DNA from: Cavenderia fasciculata
Lineage: Eukaryota; Evosea; Eumycetozoa; Acytosteliales; Cavenderiaceae
Direction of reading: 5' to 3'
DNA: 64,000 nucleotides
NCBI RefSeq assembly: GCF_000203815.1
Contig: NW_004457737.1
Coordinates: forward strand, 620,001-684,000
A model generated the notes under the pieces. It ran no database searches. It was not told where the DNA came from and was given only the letters and a program-made list of their open reading frames with translations. Positions 11,312-23,015 of the stretch are shown one piece after another; position 1 is the stretch's first letter; every line of letters starts with the position of its first letter. A program made the position numbers and the translations under genes.

Positions 11312-13435
11312 ATGCATGTAATAGTAAAAGTAGCAGCTGCTTTAATGCTTTTATTGTTGAATATTGGTACTATTCACTGTCAATATGATACTATCCCAGA
11401 TGTACATGTTTGGCCAACTTCAGAAGGAGGGAATGGTCATGGATATAAAATATTCTCTTTGCAACATTTGACAATCACATCGGCGATGGAGAAGTGTTTG
11501 GATTAGAAGGAGATAATACATATAAATCATATCTTGTCACGCTTGATTCAAAACAAGAATGGGATTTTATTGGAACCAATTTGAGTACAACTGCATGGGT
11601 ATCTGGTAGAGACTTTGAAGGGAATGGGAATTACACCTATTCAAGTGGACCACAATCAAATCAACCATTATTTAATATGTTTACTGGTCAATGTTGGGGT
11701 ATGTAAATTAGAAAATGAAACAAATAATAATAATATTATTATTAATAAGAAAATTTATTAATTGATTTTTGTTTTGTTTTAGGGTATTGTCGATGCAGCT
11801 GAACCATCTTTAACTCCTGTTGGAGAGGATTTTATTTATATTAGAGGACCAACTTGGAATTTCATTCATAAAACTAATCTTCTGTATGCTAGTGTAATAT
11901 GTGAAATAGAACCTATCGAAGAGGTATACATTCCATCAATTGGTACAAATGGAGGATCAATAACAATCAACAATCTATCACAATTCAACACACAAACAAT
12001 CAACATTACATTTTCCAATCCAACCAAACAACTAGAAAAATCATGTAATATAACATCAAAACAAGAAACATCAGTCACTTGTATAGTTCCACCTCTATCT
12101 GGATTTCATAATGTCACTGTTCAAGATGCTAGTGGAGTCAACTCAACACACTATGCATGGCAACCATATCCACCATTTATTAAAGCTGTCTATCCATCAT
12201 TCACTGCCAATGGATTGATTACACTGATTGGTGATAACTTTGGTGATAACACAAATAATATAGTATTTGTTAATGTTTCAACATCTAATATTACTTGTAA
12301 TATTACATTTGCAACATCAACTCAAATCATTTGTCAACTTGAATCATCTCTTGCTGAAGGTACCAAACTACTTCCGATTTCAATTTCAGTTGACGATGTT
12401 TATACTCGAACCTATAAACCTCATATTTGTATGTATATATATTAACTTTTATTTAAATATTTTGAACTACTTTATTCCAATTCTAATCCAACATTTTCTT
12501 TTTTCAATAGTCTGTGACAATAGATTCCATTCAACTGTTATATTTGGTGGAGACTATAAAACAATGAGCCAATTAATGATTGATAATGTAAAGATGTAAC
12601 AATGGGAGCAACACCAAATGCTCCATATATTGGTGCAATAGAATCAGCTGAAATGTATCAATGTTTTAGTCAATCATTAAATATAATTGGATACGAGTCA
12701 TATAGATTTTGGCAGGGCGTATCATACAACAGTAACAACAATAGTTTTACAAGAAATAATGGTCCATTCAAAGGAACAATATCTCCATTGAATTATACCT
12801 CTATTACTTCAAAAATGAAAGAAGGAAAGAATATTCTATATAATATTAATGATGGAACTATTTCATCAAAGATTGAAGATGTTAGATATTACACACCATT
12901 GATTACATTTTATACAGGTGATACACCAATCATTGATAATATTACCAGCACCAATATTCAAAATACAACTCAATCACTTGTTACAATCAATGGTAATCAT
13001 TTTGGAAAAGATCAATCATATGTTTTAATATCCATTGAAGGACAACAATGTAAATCACCTCAGTTTATTGGAACCGATTTTAAACAATTTACTTGTTTAT
13101 TATTGGATATTGTTGAACCATTATCAGAGTATAATGTAACGATAAGAGTTGCTGAAATGGTTACATCAAAGATGGTAGTATCAAAAGCAGTGGTAGGACC
13201 AGAATCTCAATATGATGATGAATATCCTGACAAGTCATTTGCAACATGGAAAATCATTGTCATTGTATGTCTATCATTTTTGATCATACTCGTCGCCATT
13301 ATATTGTTGGTTGTCTTTGTATTTAAGAATAGAAGAGGAAGTAGAAGAGCACCCAAAAGGAAGCAATCAGTCGTTGTCTTAAAGACAGTACCAATTTATT
13401 ATGGTGGCAAGGTCAATAATATCGACGGCCATTAA
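11312..13435 (+). pseudogene. Adhesin-like copy A (lectin-like + IPT/TIG + membrane segment), damaged
   Basis: Starts with a signal peptide (VAAALMLLLLNIGTIHC). A C-type-lectin-like segment follows (SKQEWDFIGTNL...WVSGRDF...GQCWG), then IPT/TIG units (PPFIKAVYPSFTANGLITLI; TPIIDNITSTN...VTINGNHFG). It ends in one membrane segment near 13250-13320 with a short basic tail (KNRRGSRRAPKRKQ). Compared with copies B and C, one base is missing near 11505. The exon junction near 11783 is out of phase. An 8-base insertion near 12592-12599 brings in a stop. Introns near 11701-11782 and 12430-12510 look normal. It lacks the large membrane-proximal domain of B and C. Probably a recent pseudogene; if these are assembly errors it would be an intact surface receptor. 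Confidence 0.65.
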
Positions 13436-13669
13436 TTCATTCATTCTCAACCAACCAAACAAACAAATACAATAAATTTATAATCCATACATTTCCTTTT
13501 TTGAACAACGATGATATCATCATGGGAAACAAATAAAAAATTAAAAAAATAAAAAAGATGGTTTGCCTCCCATTGCCCAAAGAGGGGCGGATGATCAATC
13601 GAAACCCCTCTGATATCACACTTTTTTGTTGTATTTTGTAGTTTGATAAGAGATATACAATAAGAGAGA

Positions 13670-14875
13670 ATGAAGATCACTATAGTATCAGGTGGCGCCT
13701 CAAAGAGAACTATTTGCGAGTTGGAACTTAGCACTAGTACAACTATCAAGGAGTTGAAGAAGAGCTTTGCTCAAAAGAGTATGAATGAAATGAGTTATAG
13801 AGACAGAGAGAGAGAGAAGAGAGATACAGATATATATATAGATATAGATTATTAATAATCATCTCATCATTGTTTAATAGACCCAAAGTATTATGTAGAT
13901 AGACAAAGATTTGTAACATCACAATTGGGACCTGACAACAAGCCAATCGTCTTGTCTGATGACAACAAGACATTGTCACACTACAAGATCACCAGTGACA
14001 ACACCTTGGTCTTTAAAGATCTCGGACCACAAGTGTCATGGACCACTGTCTTTTTGACAGAGTATGCAGGTCCACTCTTGATCTACCCAATCTTTTACTT
14101 CTTTGGTCAACAAATCTATGGTCAAGAATATACTCATGGTTACACTCAACAGTATGTAAAAAAGAGGAATAACATAACATAACATATCAGATGATTGATT
14201 GTATCATTATTCTAACTCTTATATTCTTTTATTTTTTTGATCGAATTCTCTAGATATGCATTATTATGTTACTCACTTCATTACATTAAGAGATTGTTAG
14301 AGACTATTTTCGTTCACAGATTCTCTCATGCCACCATGCCAATTTCCAATATCTTTAAGAACAGTATCTACTATTGGGGTAATACCATCCTCGTCTCTTA
14401 CTTTGTCAATCATCCATTGTTCACTTCTCCACCACCTGCTCGTGTTCTCATTGGTTTATGCCTTTGGGTTGTATGTATACAGTTAAACAAAAAACAAATC
14501 ATCGAATATCATAATATAATTTAATCATTTTATTTATTTTCAATTCTCTTTTAGGTTGGTGAATTATTCAACTTAATTAGTCACATTCAACTCCGTAATT
14601 TAAGACCAGCAGGTTCAACTGTTCGTCAAATTCCAAAGGGATTGTTGTTTGAATACGTGTCATGTCCAAACTACACCATGGAGATCTTGGCCTGGATTGG
14701 TTTCTCTATCATGACCCAAACCCTCACCGCCTATGTCTTTACTGTTTTAGGTGCCGTTCAAATGTACGTCTGGGCTGTTGCCAAACACAGACGTTATCGT
14801 AAGGAATTCGATGGTAAGAATGGTGAACTCCAATACCCACGTAACAGAAAGATTATTGTTCCATTCCTCCTCTAA
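13670..14875 (+). CDS. gpsn2: Very-long-chain trans-2-enoyl-CoA reductase (TECR/Tsc13), 4 exons
   Basis: Catalyses the last step of the very-long-chain fatty acid elongation cycle in the ER. Exons 13670..13778, 13881..14151, 14254..14470 and 14555..14875 join in frame to about 305 residues, the normal family length. The N-terminus is ubiquitin-like (MKITIVSGGASKRTICELEL), then come hydrophobic segments and the steroid-reductase-like C-terminal domain with the family signatures HYIKRLLETIFVHRFSHATM, LRNLRPAGS, FEYVSCPNYTMEILAWIGF and a basic C-terminus (RYRKEFDG). Both the TECR signature and the ubiquitin-like N-terminus fit. Ends with a hydrophobic IIVPFLL as in yeast and human proteins. Confidence 0.93.
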
Positions 14876-15156
14876 AAAAAACAAAATAATAATAAAATAA
14901 AACTATTAATTAATAATAAATAAATAAACAATATTATTTTAAAGATTAGAGATTGAGGAGAGAGAATTTTTGAACTTCAAAAAAAAATAATATATATTTG
15001 TTTTTTACAAATATTTCCAAAATAATCCAAATACTAAACCCGAGTTACTTTTTGTTTTTTCTAAATTAATATTTCCAACCTTATTATTAATAATATAAAT
15101 TATTAAATCCTAAATAAATAAATAGATAATATTATTTATTTTTAAAAGTAGAAAAA

Positions 15157-15351
15157 ATGCATGTTCAATGTAGTGGATACGATGACAATGAATTGTCACA
15201 AAAATGTGATAAACTTGGAAACTGCAATCTAATAATGGATGGAAAATGTTTCTGTAGTGCAACACATATGATTGGTTATTGTCAAAAAGTTAATCTCCAT
15301 TCATTTAATCAAATAGTAAAACAACCAGTTTTAAATATAATCGATTTATAA
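15157..15351 (+). CDS. Small Cys-rich ORF, EGF-like fragment
   Basis: 64 residues with an A-rich leader directly before the ATG (gaaaaaATG). It has seven Cys in the first half, with an EGF-like spacing (CDKLGNCNLIMDGKCFC). No signal peptide is visible, which argues against a stand-alone secreted protein. It could be a small gene or a remnant of a larger surface protein; I cannot decide. Confidence 0.3.
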   Translation: MHVQCSGYDDNELSQKCDKLGNCNLIMDGKCFCSATHMIGYCQKVNLHSFNQIVKQPVLNIIDL

Positions 15352-15411
15352 AATAAATAAACATAATTATTTTTACAAAAATTAAAAAATATATTAATTA
15401 TATTTGTTTCG

Positions 15412-17007
15412 TTAACCATAAAATAAATTTGAAAGGGTAGATGCATAACTACTATTTTGTTGGACTGGAGACTTGAATTGTTTTTCATTCAATGATTCTT
15501 CAGTTTGATAGAATAACAAATAACCACATTCATTTCTACCAACCAATTCTTGTTGTGATCCAAATATTTCAAATATATCACTTTCTGGTATAATCTAAAA
15601 TAATATTGTTAATAATAGTCCAAATGTGTTTGTGATTAATAATAGTTTACATACACCCATATTTTCATCATCAAAACCAATCCAATGACCATTACTTTTA
15701 ACCATACTAGTGTAATGTCCATGATTTGGTCCATTACCAGCATGAATAACAACTGCAAATAAATGATATTTCTTGTCTGGTTCTTCAATTGTATTTGTCT
15801 AAATAATAATAATAAAAAATATATTAATTTCTTATCTCTCTATTTCTTTTTTCTTTTTTCTTTTCTATTTCTTTTGTCTTACAGTATTTTGAATAATAAT
15901 TTCAAATGGAAATACAACACGATAATTTAATTTTTGAAATTGTTGATATTGTTCTACAAATTTGAATCTCTTTAGATGAATGATGAGAGTATTTGGTAAT
16001 TTTTTAATCTTCATTCTCTTTTGAGCCTCTTGAAGTGATATACATTTGTCACAAAAGAATTTATCATTCTTGGAGAGTGTTTCAACTGAACTAAAGTTTG
16101 ACAGACAACTAGTAATCGATGTGTTTTGTTGAATGTCAATTGATAAATCCAAAAATGATTCATCTTTACTCGTTATCGATTCACATGTTAAACATTTAGT
16201 TTCATTTGTTAAAATTCCTTCAAATATTTCTTGAATAAATGTTTTTACTGGTAGAGAGAGTAAAATAATTAATAATTAATTAATATTCATATCTTTTTAA
16301 AATTGATTCCATTTTTTCTTTAAAATTTACCTTCTTCTTTCTTTTCTTCATTTTTTGTAGATTGTTGTTGTTGTTGTTGTTGATTTGATGAATTAAATGA
16401 TTTACTATTTGTTGCTTTTGAATTTTCCATTTTTTTCTTTTCCATCTTTCCCAAGTGTTCTGATATCGAGTTCATCAAGAAATTAAGGAATTCATGTGCA
16501 TCTTGATGCATATGACCTCTAAATAATTCTAATCAATTGTATGTTTGTTTTGTTAATCAACCATAATCTAATGATGTCAAATAATAACATATATAATACA
16601 ATACCATTTTCAAATTTTAATCTTTCTACAAACTTTCTAGGAGGTACTACACCAGTTCTTTTTTTCTGTTGTGATATATTTACAAAGAGATCGGCCAATG
16701 CCAAGAAGAGATTATCTGTTGATTTTCTGTTCTGTGGCAAATGAAGTCCATTTTTATAGTAATACTCTAATATACTGTTTCGGAATGGTATACAATGATA
16801 TAATGCTTGAAGTACTGAATTACAATAACAAGTATTACCAAACTAAAAAAGTAAAAGTAAATCAATTAAGTAAGTAAGTTCAAACCACGTTTGTTTGAAT
16901 TTCTATTTAAATGAACAACCTACATTCTCTAAACCATAGAATCGTTCACTCTCAGGAATAGATGTTGATAAAAGGTCCTTTTCAAACCTTGATGCTCCTA
17001 TTCCCAT
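15412..17007 (-). CDS. Ubiquitin-specific protease of the USP12/USP46 type, multi-exon
   Basis: Cysteine protease that removes ubiquitin. Exon 1 is 17007..16924 and exon 2 starts at 16842; later introns lie near 16525-16610, 16245-16330, 15800-15880 and 15595-15655. The start [13 protein letters not shown] could be N-myristoylated (Gly2). Catalytic Cys box: [17 protein letters not shown]. His box: [11 protein letters not shown]...[10 protein letters not shown]. The [14 protein letters not shown] block and two CxxC pairs for zinc (CLTC, CDKC) are present, and IIHLKRF is the usual family motif. A poly-Gln/Lys-Glu linker is inserted after the QDAHEF block, a common dictyostelid expansion. USP12/46 enzymes work with WD40 activators; whether that holds here is inference. 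Confidence 0.9.
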
Positions 17008-17756
17008 TCTATTCTATTCTATTATTATCAATCTATTCTTGTCAAGATTCAATATATAAAGTAGCAGTTCAATTCAGTTACAATATTTGTATCTCCTACC
17101 CTTCTACCTATCTATCTATACTATCTTTATCTATCTATATTTAACTTTTTATCGTTGTGTAATGTATGTGTTTGTGTATGTATATATTTATATATATTTA
17201 GATATCAGAATCAATCAATGAATGAATATTGTGTTCTTCAATGTTAAAAGTGATTCACCATTAAAAATTTAATTTAATTTTTGGAATTTAATTTATTTCA
17301 CTATCACTGACTATAACTATCTATTCCCGACAGACATGTCAAAGTCTACAAGTAGAAGTAGAGTATTTATTTATTTATTTATTTTTAAATCTTAAATATT
17401 GTTTCTTCAAGTTCACATATACATGTATGTGGGTTTGGGTTTAATCTGATGGTAGATTTACGAAAAATAACCATTTATATTATTTGTTTGGATGTGTATG
17501 TATGTTTGTGGGTGTGGTAGACTGGGAATGAACGAAATAATTAAACCACAATAATTACAAGCAAATCATCCTGAAAACAACGGAATCGAACAAAAATAGA
17601 AATGAATAAAAATAATCAACAAATTCACTGGAATTTATGTACTATTTTATTTGTGTCACAAAAATGCATTCATCTTCGTATCTGTATCGATGGAATGGTA
17701 TAAACAGCAACCCATGTCATTATTAATATTATTTTATTTAATGATATTTTATTAAA
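17008..17756. other. Intergenic, AT-rich
   Basis: About 750 bases between divergent genes. Contains short (TCTA)n/(TATC)n and (TTTA)n tracts (17100-17150, 17365-17385). No coding potential or RNA seen. Confidence 0.6.
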
Positions 17757-19275
17757 ATGAATAATAACAAGGTATGGAATAATAATAAAGATCATAGTTT
17801 TAGTAGGGAAAGGAATAAAATTAAATTGACAAGACTATTCTATTTTTTAACTGATTTGTATCTAGTATTTCCCTCCAGTTTTTGGAAACCAAGATTTAAT
17901 CAATTACTTTTTGTCAATTGATCCATGCAATAGTGGAAGAAAGACAACCATCTATGATGACCCTTCAACTTTATTTGCTAGATTTGGACAAATGAATTTA
18001 ACTTCAAAGATCCCTGAGACCAATACTCGTGTGGATCTTACTCCAAAGGATTTTATTGGTGCCCATCAACAAGAAGATGAATCTGACGATGATTCCAATG
18101 AAGATGATGGTGACGATGATCTTTCAGGACACTACAACTCTAAATTAATGGAAAAGTTCAAGGACCAATACATTGACGATGACTGGTTGAATGTGACCAA
18201 TCATAATAGAGGTGTTGTTGACAAGATACTCATGAATGCTGTCAAGGCAAATAATGGGTGTTGGGTATACACCAAATCAACAAAAATACATCGTGATGTC
18301 ATCAAAATGAAAGACAGTGAAGACTATGGTAGTAATAACAACAACAACAATCTAAATGTCCTTCATTCACTCAAATGTGAGTCAAATAGAGACCCAAACA
18401 ATCCGAAGGACCATGTAAACTGTTGTCGTCCAAGTCATCTAAGATGGGGTACCCAAAAAGAGAATAATATAGATCGAGTGGCCAGAACACAAATGGAAAA
18501 AAGTCAAGAATATAAAGATCTAGAAGATCAATATTGGAGGGATCTAACAGGTATACATGAACAATTTAAAAAGAAAGTATCAATTGGTGATAATAAACAA
18601 ACAACCAAGACAACAAAAACAACAACAACTACTCCAACTTCATCGTCATCAAGATCAAACAACAACAGCAACCAATACAATGATATTAAAAATAATAAGA
18701 ATTGTCAACCAGAACCAGCAATATCAATTAAATCAGGGTATATCAATTCCAATGGTAACCATAATAACCATAATAATTATAATAATAATTATAATAATAA
18801 TTATAATAATAATTATCAACCTGAACCAAGATACTTAAATTATAATAGTTATGAATCTGGAATTAATTTCAAACAAGTCAATAATTATAATAATAATAGT
18901 AATAATTATAAACAAAATCAATTAAGTTATGGCCAACCAGCATATTGTAATGCCACACAATTCCAAAAATTATCTTTCCAACAAGAAGAAGAAGATGATT
19001 CAGATGATGATGATTCCGATTATGATTCCGATGATTCAGATGATGATGATTCAGATGATGATGATAAATATTATAAACCCTCCTCAAAAACAAGAACATC
19101 ATTAAAATCAACTACAGCTAAATATGTCCAACAAGAAAAGAAATCCACCACATCTTCATCATCAAGATCAACAGTAAAAACAGTAACTCAAAAGAATACA
19201 ACTAGTAAAAAATTATCCATATTTAATGAAACTGAAGCAAATTGGTTTAATTCAATAAAAGGAAAAAGAAGATAA
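17757..19275 (+). CDS. Asn-rich protein with zinc-binding loop of His-Me finger endonucleases
   Basis: I place the start at 17757: exon 1 (17757..17771) encodes MNNNK and is followed by an intron to 17865; exon 2 continues YFPPVFGNQDLINYF. The total is about 474 residues. An acidic stretch comes first, then WLNVTNHNRGVVDKILMNAV. The core reads GCWVYTKSTKIHRDVIKM, HSLKCES, NCCRPSHLRWGTQKENNIDR. The C..H/CC..HLRWGTQKEN pattern is that of the zinc-binding loop domain known from I-PpoI-like homing endonucleases. The C-terminal half is low complexity (Asn, Tyr, Asp/Ser runs). A domesticated DNA-binding role seems more likely than a live homing enzyme, because no host intron or mobile context is seen (inference). 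Confidence 0.75.
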
Positions 19276-19327
19276 CCTTTATTCTACCATTTAATAATTT
19301 CTTTTATGTCCACAATTATTTAGTTAT

Positions 19328-22300
19328 TTAAATGTTTGATAATTCCTTGATTAAATCTAAATTGAAAACTGATTCTATTGCGATATTATTATTATCATTA
19401 TTATTATTGTCGGATTGGTGTTGTTGTAGTTGTTGTTGTAAATTAGTTGATTGTTGTTTAATAAAATAAAGTAATTCTGTGAGATGTTTGGGTTGGGTAG
19501 TAGAACGATCGATAAAATTATGTTCTTTTTTCAATTCGAATAAATAGATGACTTGATTGGTACCCTTGCCCAATAAAGACTTTGGAGGTTTATAATCCTT
19601 CTCATCTGTTATAACCAATGATACGGGTTGATTCTTTTTGTTAACAACCAAAGAATAATAAAGTGGTAATGTCAAATCACTCGGTGATGATATGTGTTGA
19701 TGAATTGATAGTTGACTATTAAATAATTGTCTATAAAGTAACATTTCTGCTGTAGTACCACTGTCATTATCGTTGTCTTTGCCAAATCTTAACTTTATAT
19801 ATCTTAATACTCCATAACGATTAGACATACTTTGATCGAGAATCAAAAAGATTGATTCAAATGCCTTTCTATCCTCTTGTCTAATGAATCTGTTTATCAA
19901 TCCAGGTCTAAGATCCAAATGTTCAAACATTGAATAAAATATGAAAAGTTTACTTGTTTGTTGTTGTTGTTGTTGATGTTGATTATTTTCCACTATTTGA
20001 TTATTTTCTACTTGTATTATTTCTTGATAATTTGAATTTAAATATTTATCACCCAATGATAAACATAATGTATCACACATTTTTTGACTATAATATAAAA
20101 GATCGGTTGATTTTAGACCAAGTCGAAGATAATCCCAATCCTTTTCAGGATAGACTGCACTGAGCATGACAGCCACTGGGAGTGGGAAGGTATAACCAAT
20201 GTCTTTGGCAGCTGGTAGATTATAGAAATCATCCAATGACTTGAATCCAAGTCTGTCTCCGATGTATTGGAAATATTTCTTTGCTCTCTCCAAAGACCAA
20301 TCCTCTTCTTCTTCTTGTTCCTTTTGTTCCTTTTTAATTGTTTTTTTACTCTTTTTTACAGCTGTTTTGTTTTGTTGGAGTTCCAACAATCGTTGTTCTT
20401 GTTCGTAAAGTTTATACTCGCTCAAAAACTTTGATCTTTCCAATCCCAATAAATCGGGGTATATACCCTTGATCATAACCACCGTGGTATGATAGATGGT
20501 TTTAAATTGTTTTCTAAGTTTTTCTGCATGTGGATTGGAAGAGATACAGAAATTATACCAATCGGTAGGTTTTTGTATCGTCTTTTTACCATCTTCACTT
20601 TGTAAAAACTCTTCCAATACACGTTTATCATGTTCTCTATCTTGATTAACTTGTTCTTGATTTGAAAATTGATTTGAGAATTTTGATATATCCCATGCGA
20701 TCGTAGTCGTCGTCGTATCACCACCCTCTTGTTCTTTTGATGGTACATTTGGTAGATTGTCAATGATGTATTGGGGAATACGGGATGGATCAGACTTGCA
20801 AAAGAGTCTATTGAAATGACGTGGAGCGACGGTTGCGTACCAATCTTCTTTGGTCTTGAGATGAAGACTGTCTGCTAAATAGGCCAAGTATGGCTTGGTG
20901 TAGTGTACACGCCACCTGTTTTCAAACTTGAACAGCCATGGCACCAAAGTGACATAGTGATGTGTCTTGTAGTATTTACAAACAGCCTCGATGAGTTCAC
21001 CACGCGACCTGAAATAGTATCTTAGCGTGTCGAGTCGCGCATCGGTCCATTTGACAGTGTACCATTCATCGCCTTTAACCTCGCATGTAGCTAATGCCCA
21101 CTCGATAGCGTGTACGATAAACCCGGGGTAAAATCGAATCGATGGATGGAACTTTTGAGGGTTCCATTGGATCGTTGGGTGTGTCTCTCGTAACACCCTT
21201 AACAGATTCTCGTTGACATAGTCTGCTGTCTCTTTTAGCATTGGTAATCCATCGACAATCTCTCTTTTGGTAATATGGTACCATAGTTCCTCGGTCATTG
21301 CATCATCCAACACTGCATTTAATGCCAGTTTTCCAGAGGAAGACGACAGCGACCGAGAAACGATACGATCACTCACACCAATCGTTCTAGAGTGATTTGA
21401 CAGTGTGTCATCTCTTGACTCTTCAACCAACCGATTATACTTGTGAATCAACATCTCCTTGACAGCGACAGCTCGATGAGTGGCTGTTTTCCAAATCCTC
21501 CAACTCGCTTCCTTGTCTTTATGTTGGTAGTCCCAAATCGATGCCATTGGATCTTCCATTTGATCATGTGCCAAATAAGCCAACGGAACAGTCTCATAAT
21601 AATCCAATAACCCAATGCCACCCAACCTTGTCAAATCTGTTTTATTATCTGATCCAATATCTTTTCCAAGTACTCTATTATATCTAAAAAAATAAACAAC
21701 AAATAATTAAGATATAATTGTATACTTTTTTTTTCTTTCTTTCTTTGTTTGTTTATACATACAATGTTAAGAATCTTAAATATCGTGCTTGTTCATTTAC
21801 ATTACTCCAATTTGATATTTCAGGTTGTTTTGATTTGATTACTTCCAATAATACTTTCTTTTTCTTTCGTAGTACTGAACGTCTTTGATGTACCAAATGA
21901 ATCATATCATCAGTCTTTGACATGATACCAGAGAATTTAATGTTGTGACGACTCTGTTCATTGTCAAACGTCATGTTTAGTTGATTCAACGTGTCACTGA
22001 TAAAGTGATCAATCTCTTCTGAAGTATATTTTTTTTTTGATGATGCTGATGAACTACCCAATTTTACTTGATTTATTTTATCTCCTTCTTCTCCATTGAA
22101 ATAATCCAAATTCTCGAATAATTTCTTATCTTTTGATAAAGGATAATCATCTAGATCATCATCATCATCATCATCCTCTTCATTATCCAAATCTCTTTCA
22201 TCTTCTTGAAAAAAATCTAATCTATAATCTTCTTCTTCTTCTTCCTCCTCTTCCTCTTTCTCTTTCTCATCTTCAACAACTACTTTCTTTTGATTCTTTG

Positions 22301-22559
22301 TTGGTTGATATATTGGTGTTGCAGGAGGAGAAGAAGAATAAGTCATATAGAGACGTCTGTTGTTGAAACCTTGGTATATTCCATAATTGACCAATGTTTG
22401 AGTAGGAGGTGTGTTTCTAAAAAGTACTTCATTTCTTGTACAAGATTGAAGAGTTGATGATGATGAATAGTAAAGTGGTTGATATGACAATGATGAAGAT
22501 TGTTGTTTCAAGTAAGGGTGTTTGATTAATAATGGAAACCCCTTGTTTCTAGTCCACAT
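19328..22559 (-). CDS. Large protein of unknown function with repeated Trp/Tyr motifs, mitochondrial-like N-terminus
   Basis: Exon 1 (22559..21763) and exon 2 (21683..19328) join in frame to about 1050 residues. I use the ATG at 22559, since the reading frame before it is low complexity. The N-terminus (MWTRNKGFPLLIKHPYLKQQ) is basic and lacks acids, as in mitochondrial targeting. An acidic run follows (residues 95-145). The main body has repeated units with a DWY/EEDW start and a YPDLLGLER or VYPEKDWDYLRLG style end, for example RGELIEAVCKYYKTHHY, VPWLFKFENRWRVHY, KTKEDWYATVAPRHFNRLF, and SLDDFYNLPAAKDIGY. I do not recognise the family well enough to name a function. Confidence 0.8.
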
Positions 22560-23015
22560 CCTCTCTCTCTCTTTCTCTATCTTTATCTCTCTCAAACAAA
22601 CAAACAATCAATGATGATCATGATTTTCGTCGTCAACATCTTGAATCATAATTTTTGTAAAAAAAATAAACCAACTCACCTCTTCCCTTCTCCCAACTAT
22701 TATTATTGAATTGGGTATTAGAATTATTTATTATTATTATTATTATTATTATTTTAGTATTTTTATTATCATCTTTTATTCCCAATACTTTTTAGTATGA
22801 GGTATAGCGTGCTTATACAAGCCAGTCGGACGATTCTTGTTTTTTTTTTAATTTTATTTTTTTTCTCAGCAGCGGTCGATCATCACACCACTCCCTGAGA
22901 GGGGTGTGTTCTTTTAAGAAGGGGAAGTTTTAATTTCGTTACTTTTTTATTTATATATATAAATATTATATTATTATTTGTAGTATTAAATAGAATTAGA
23001 AGAAATAGTGAAAGG
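22560..23015. other. Intergenic, divergent promoter region
   Basis: 456 bases between the 1050-residue protein and cysS. Contains an (ATT)n tract at about 22730-22755 and poly-T runs near 22840. No gene seen. Confidence 0.6.

Noticed and set aside
17866-17911. Start of the zinc-loop protein at a TTG codon at 17911
   Set aside because: Eukaryotic nuclear genes start at ATG; a short upstream exon with ATG at 17757 and proper splice sites restores a full frame.
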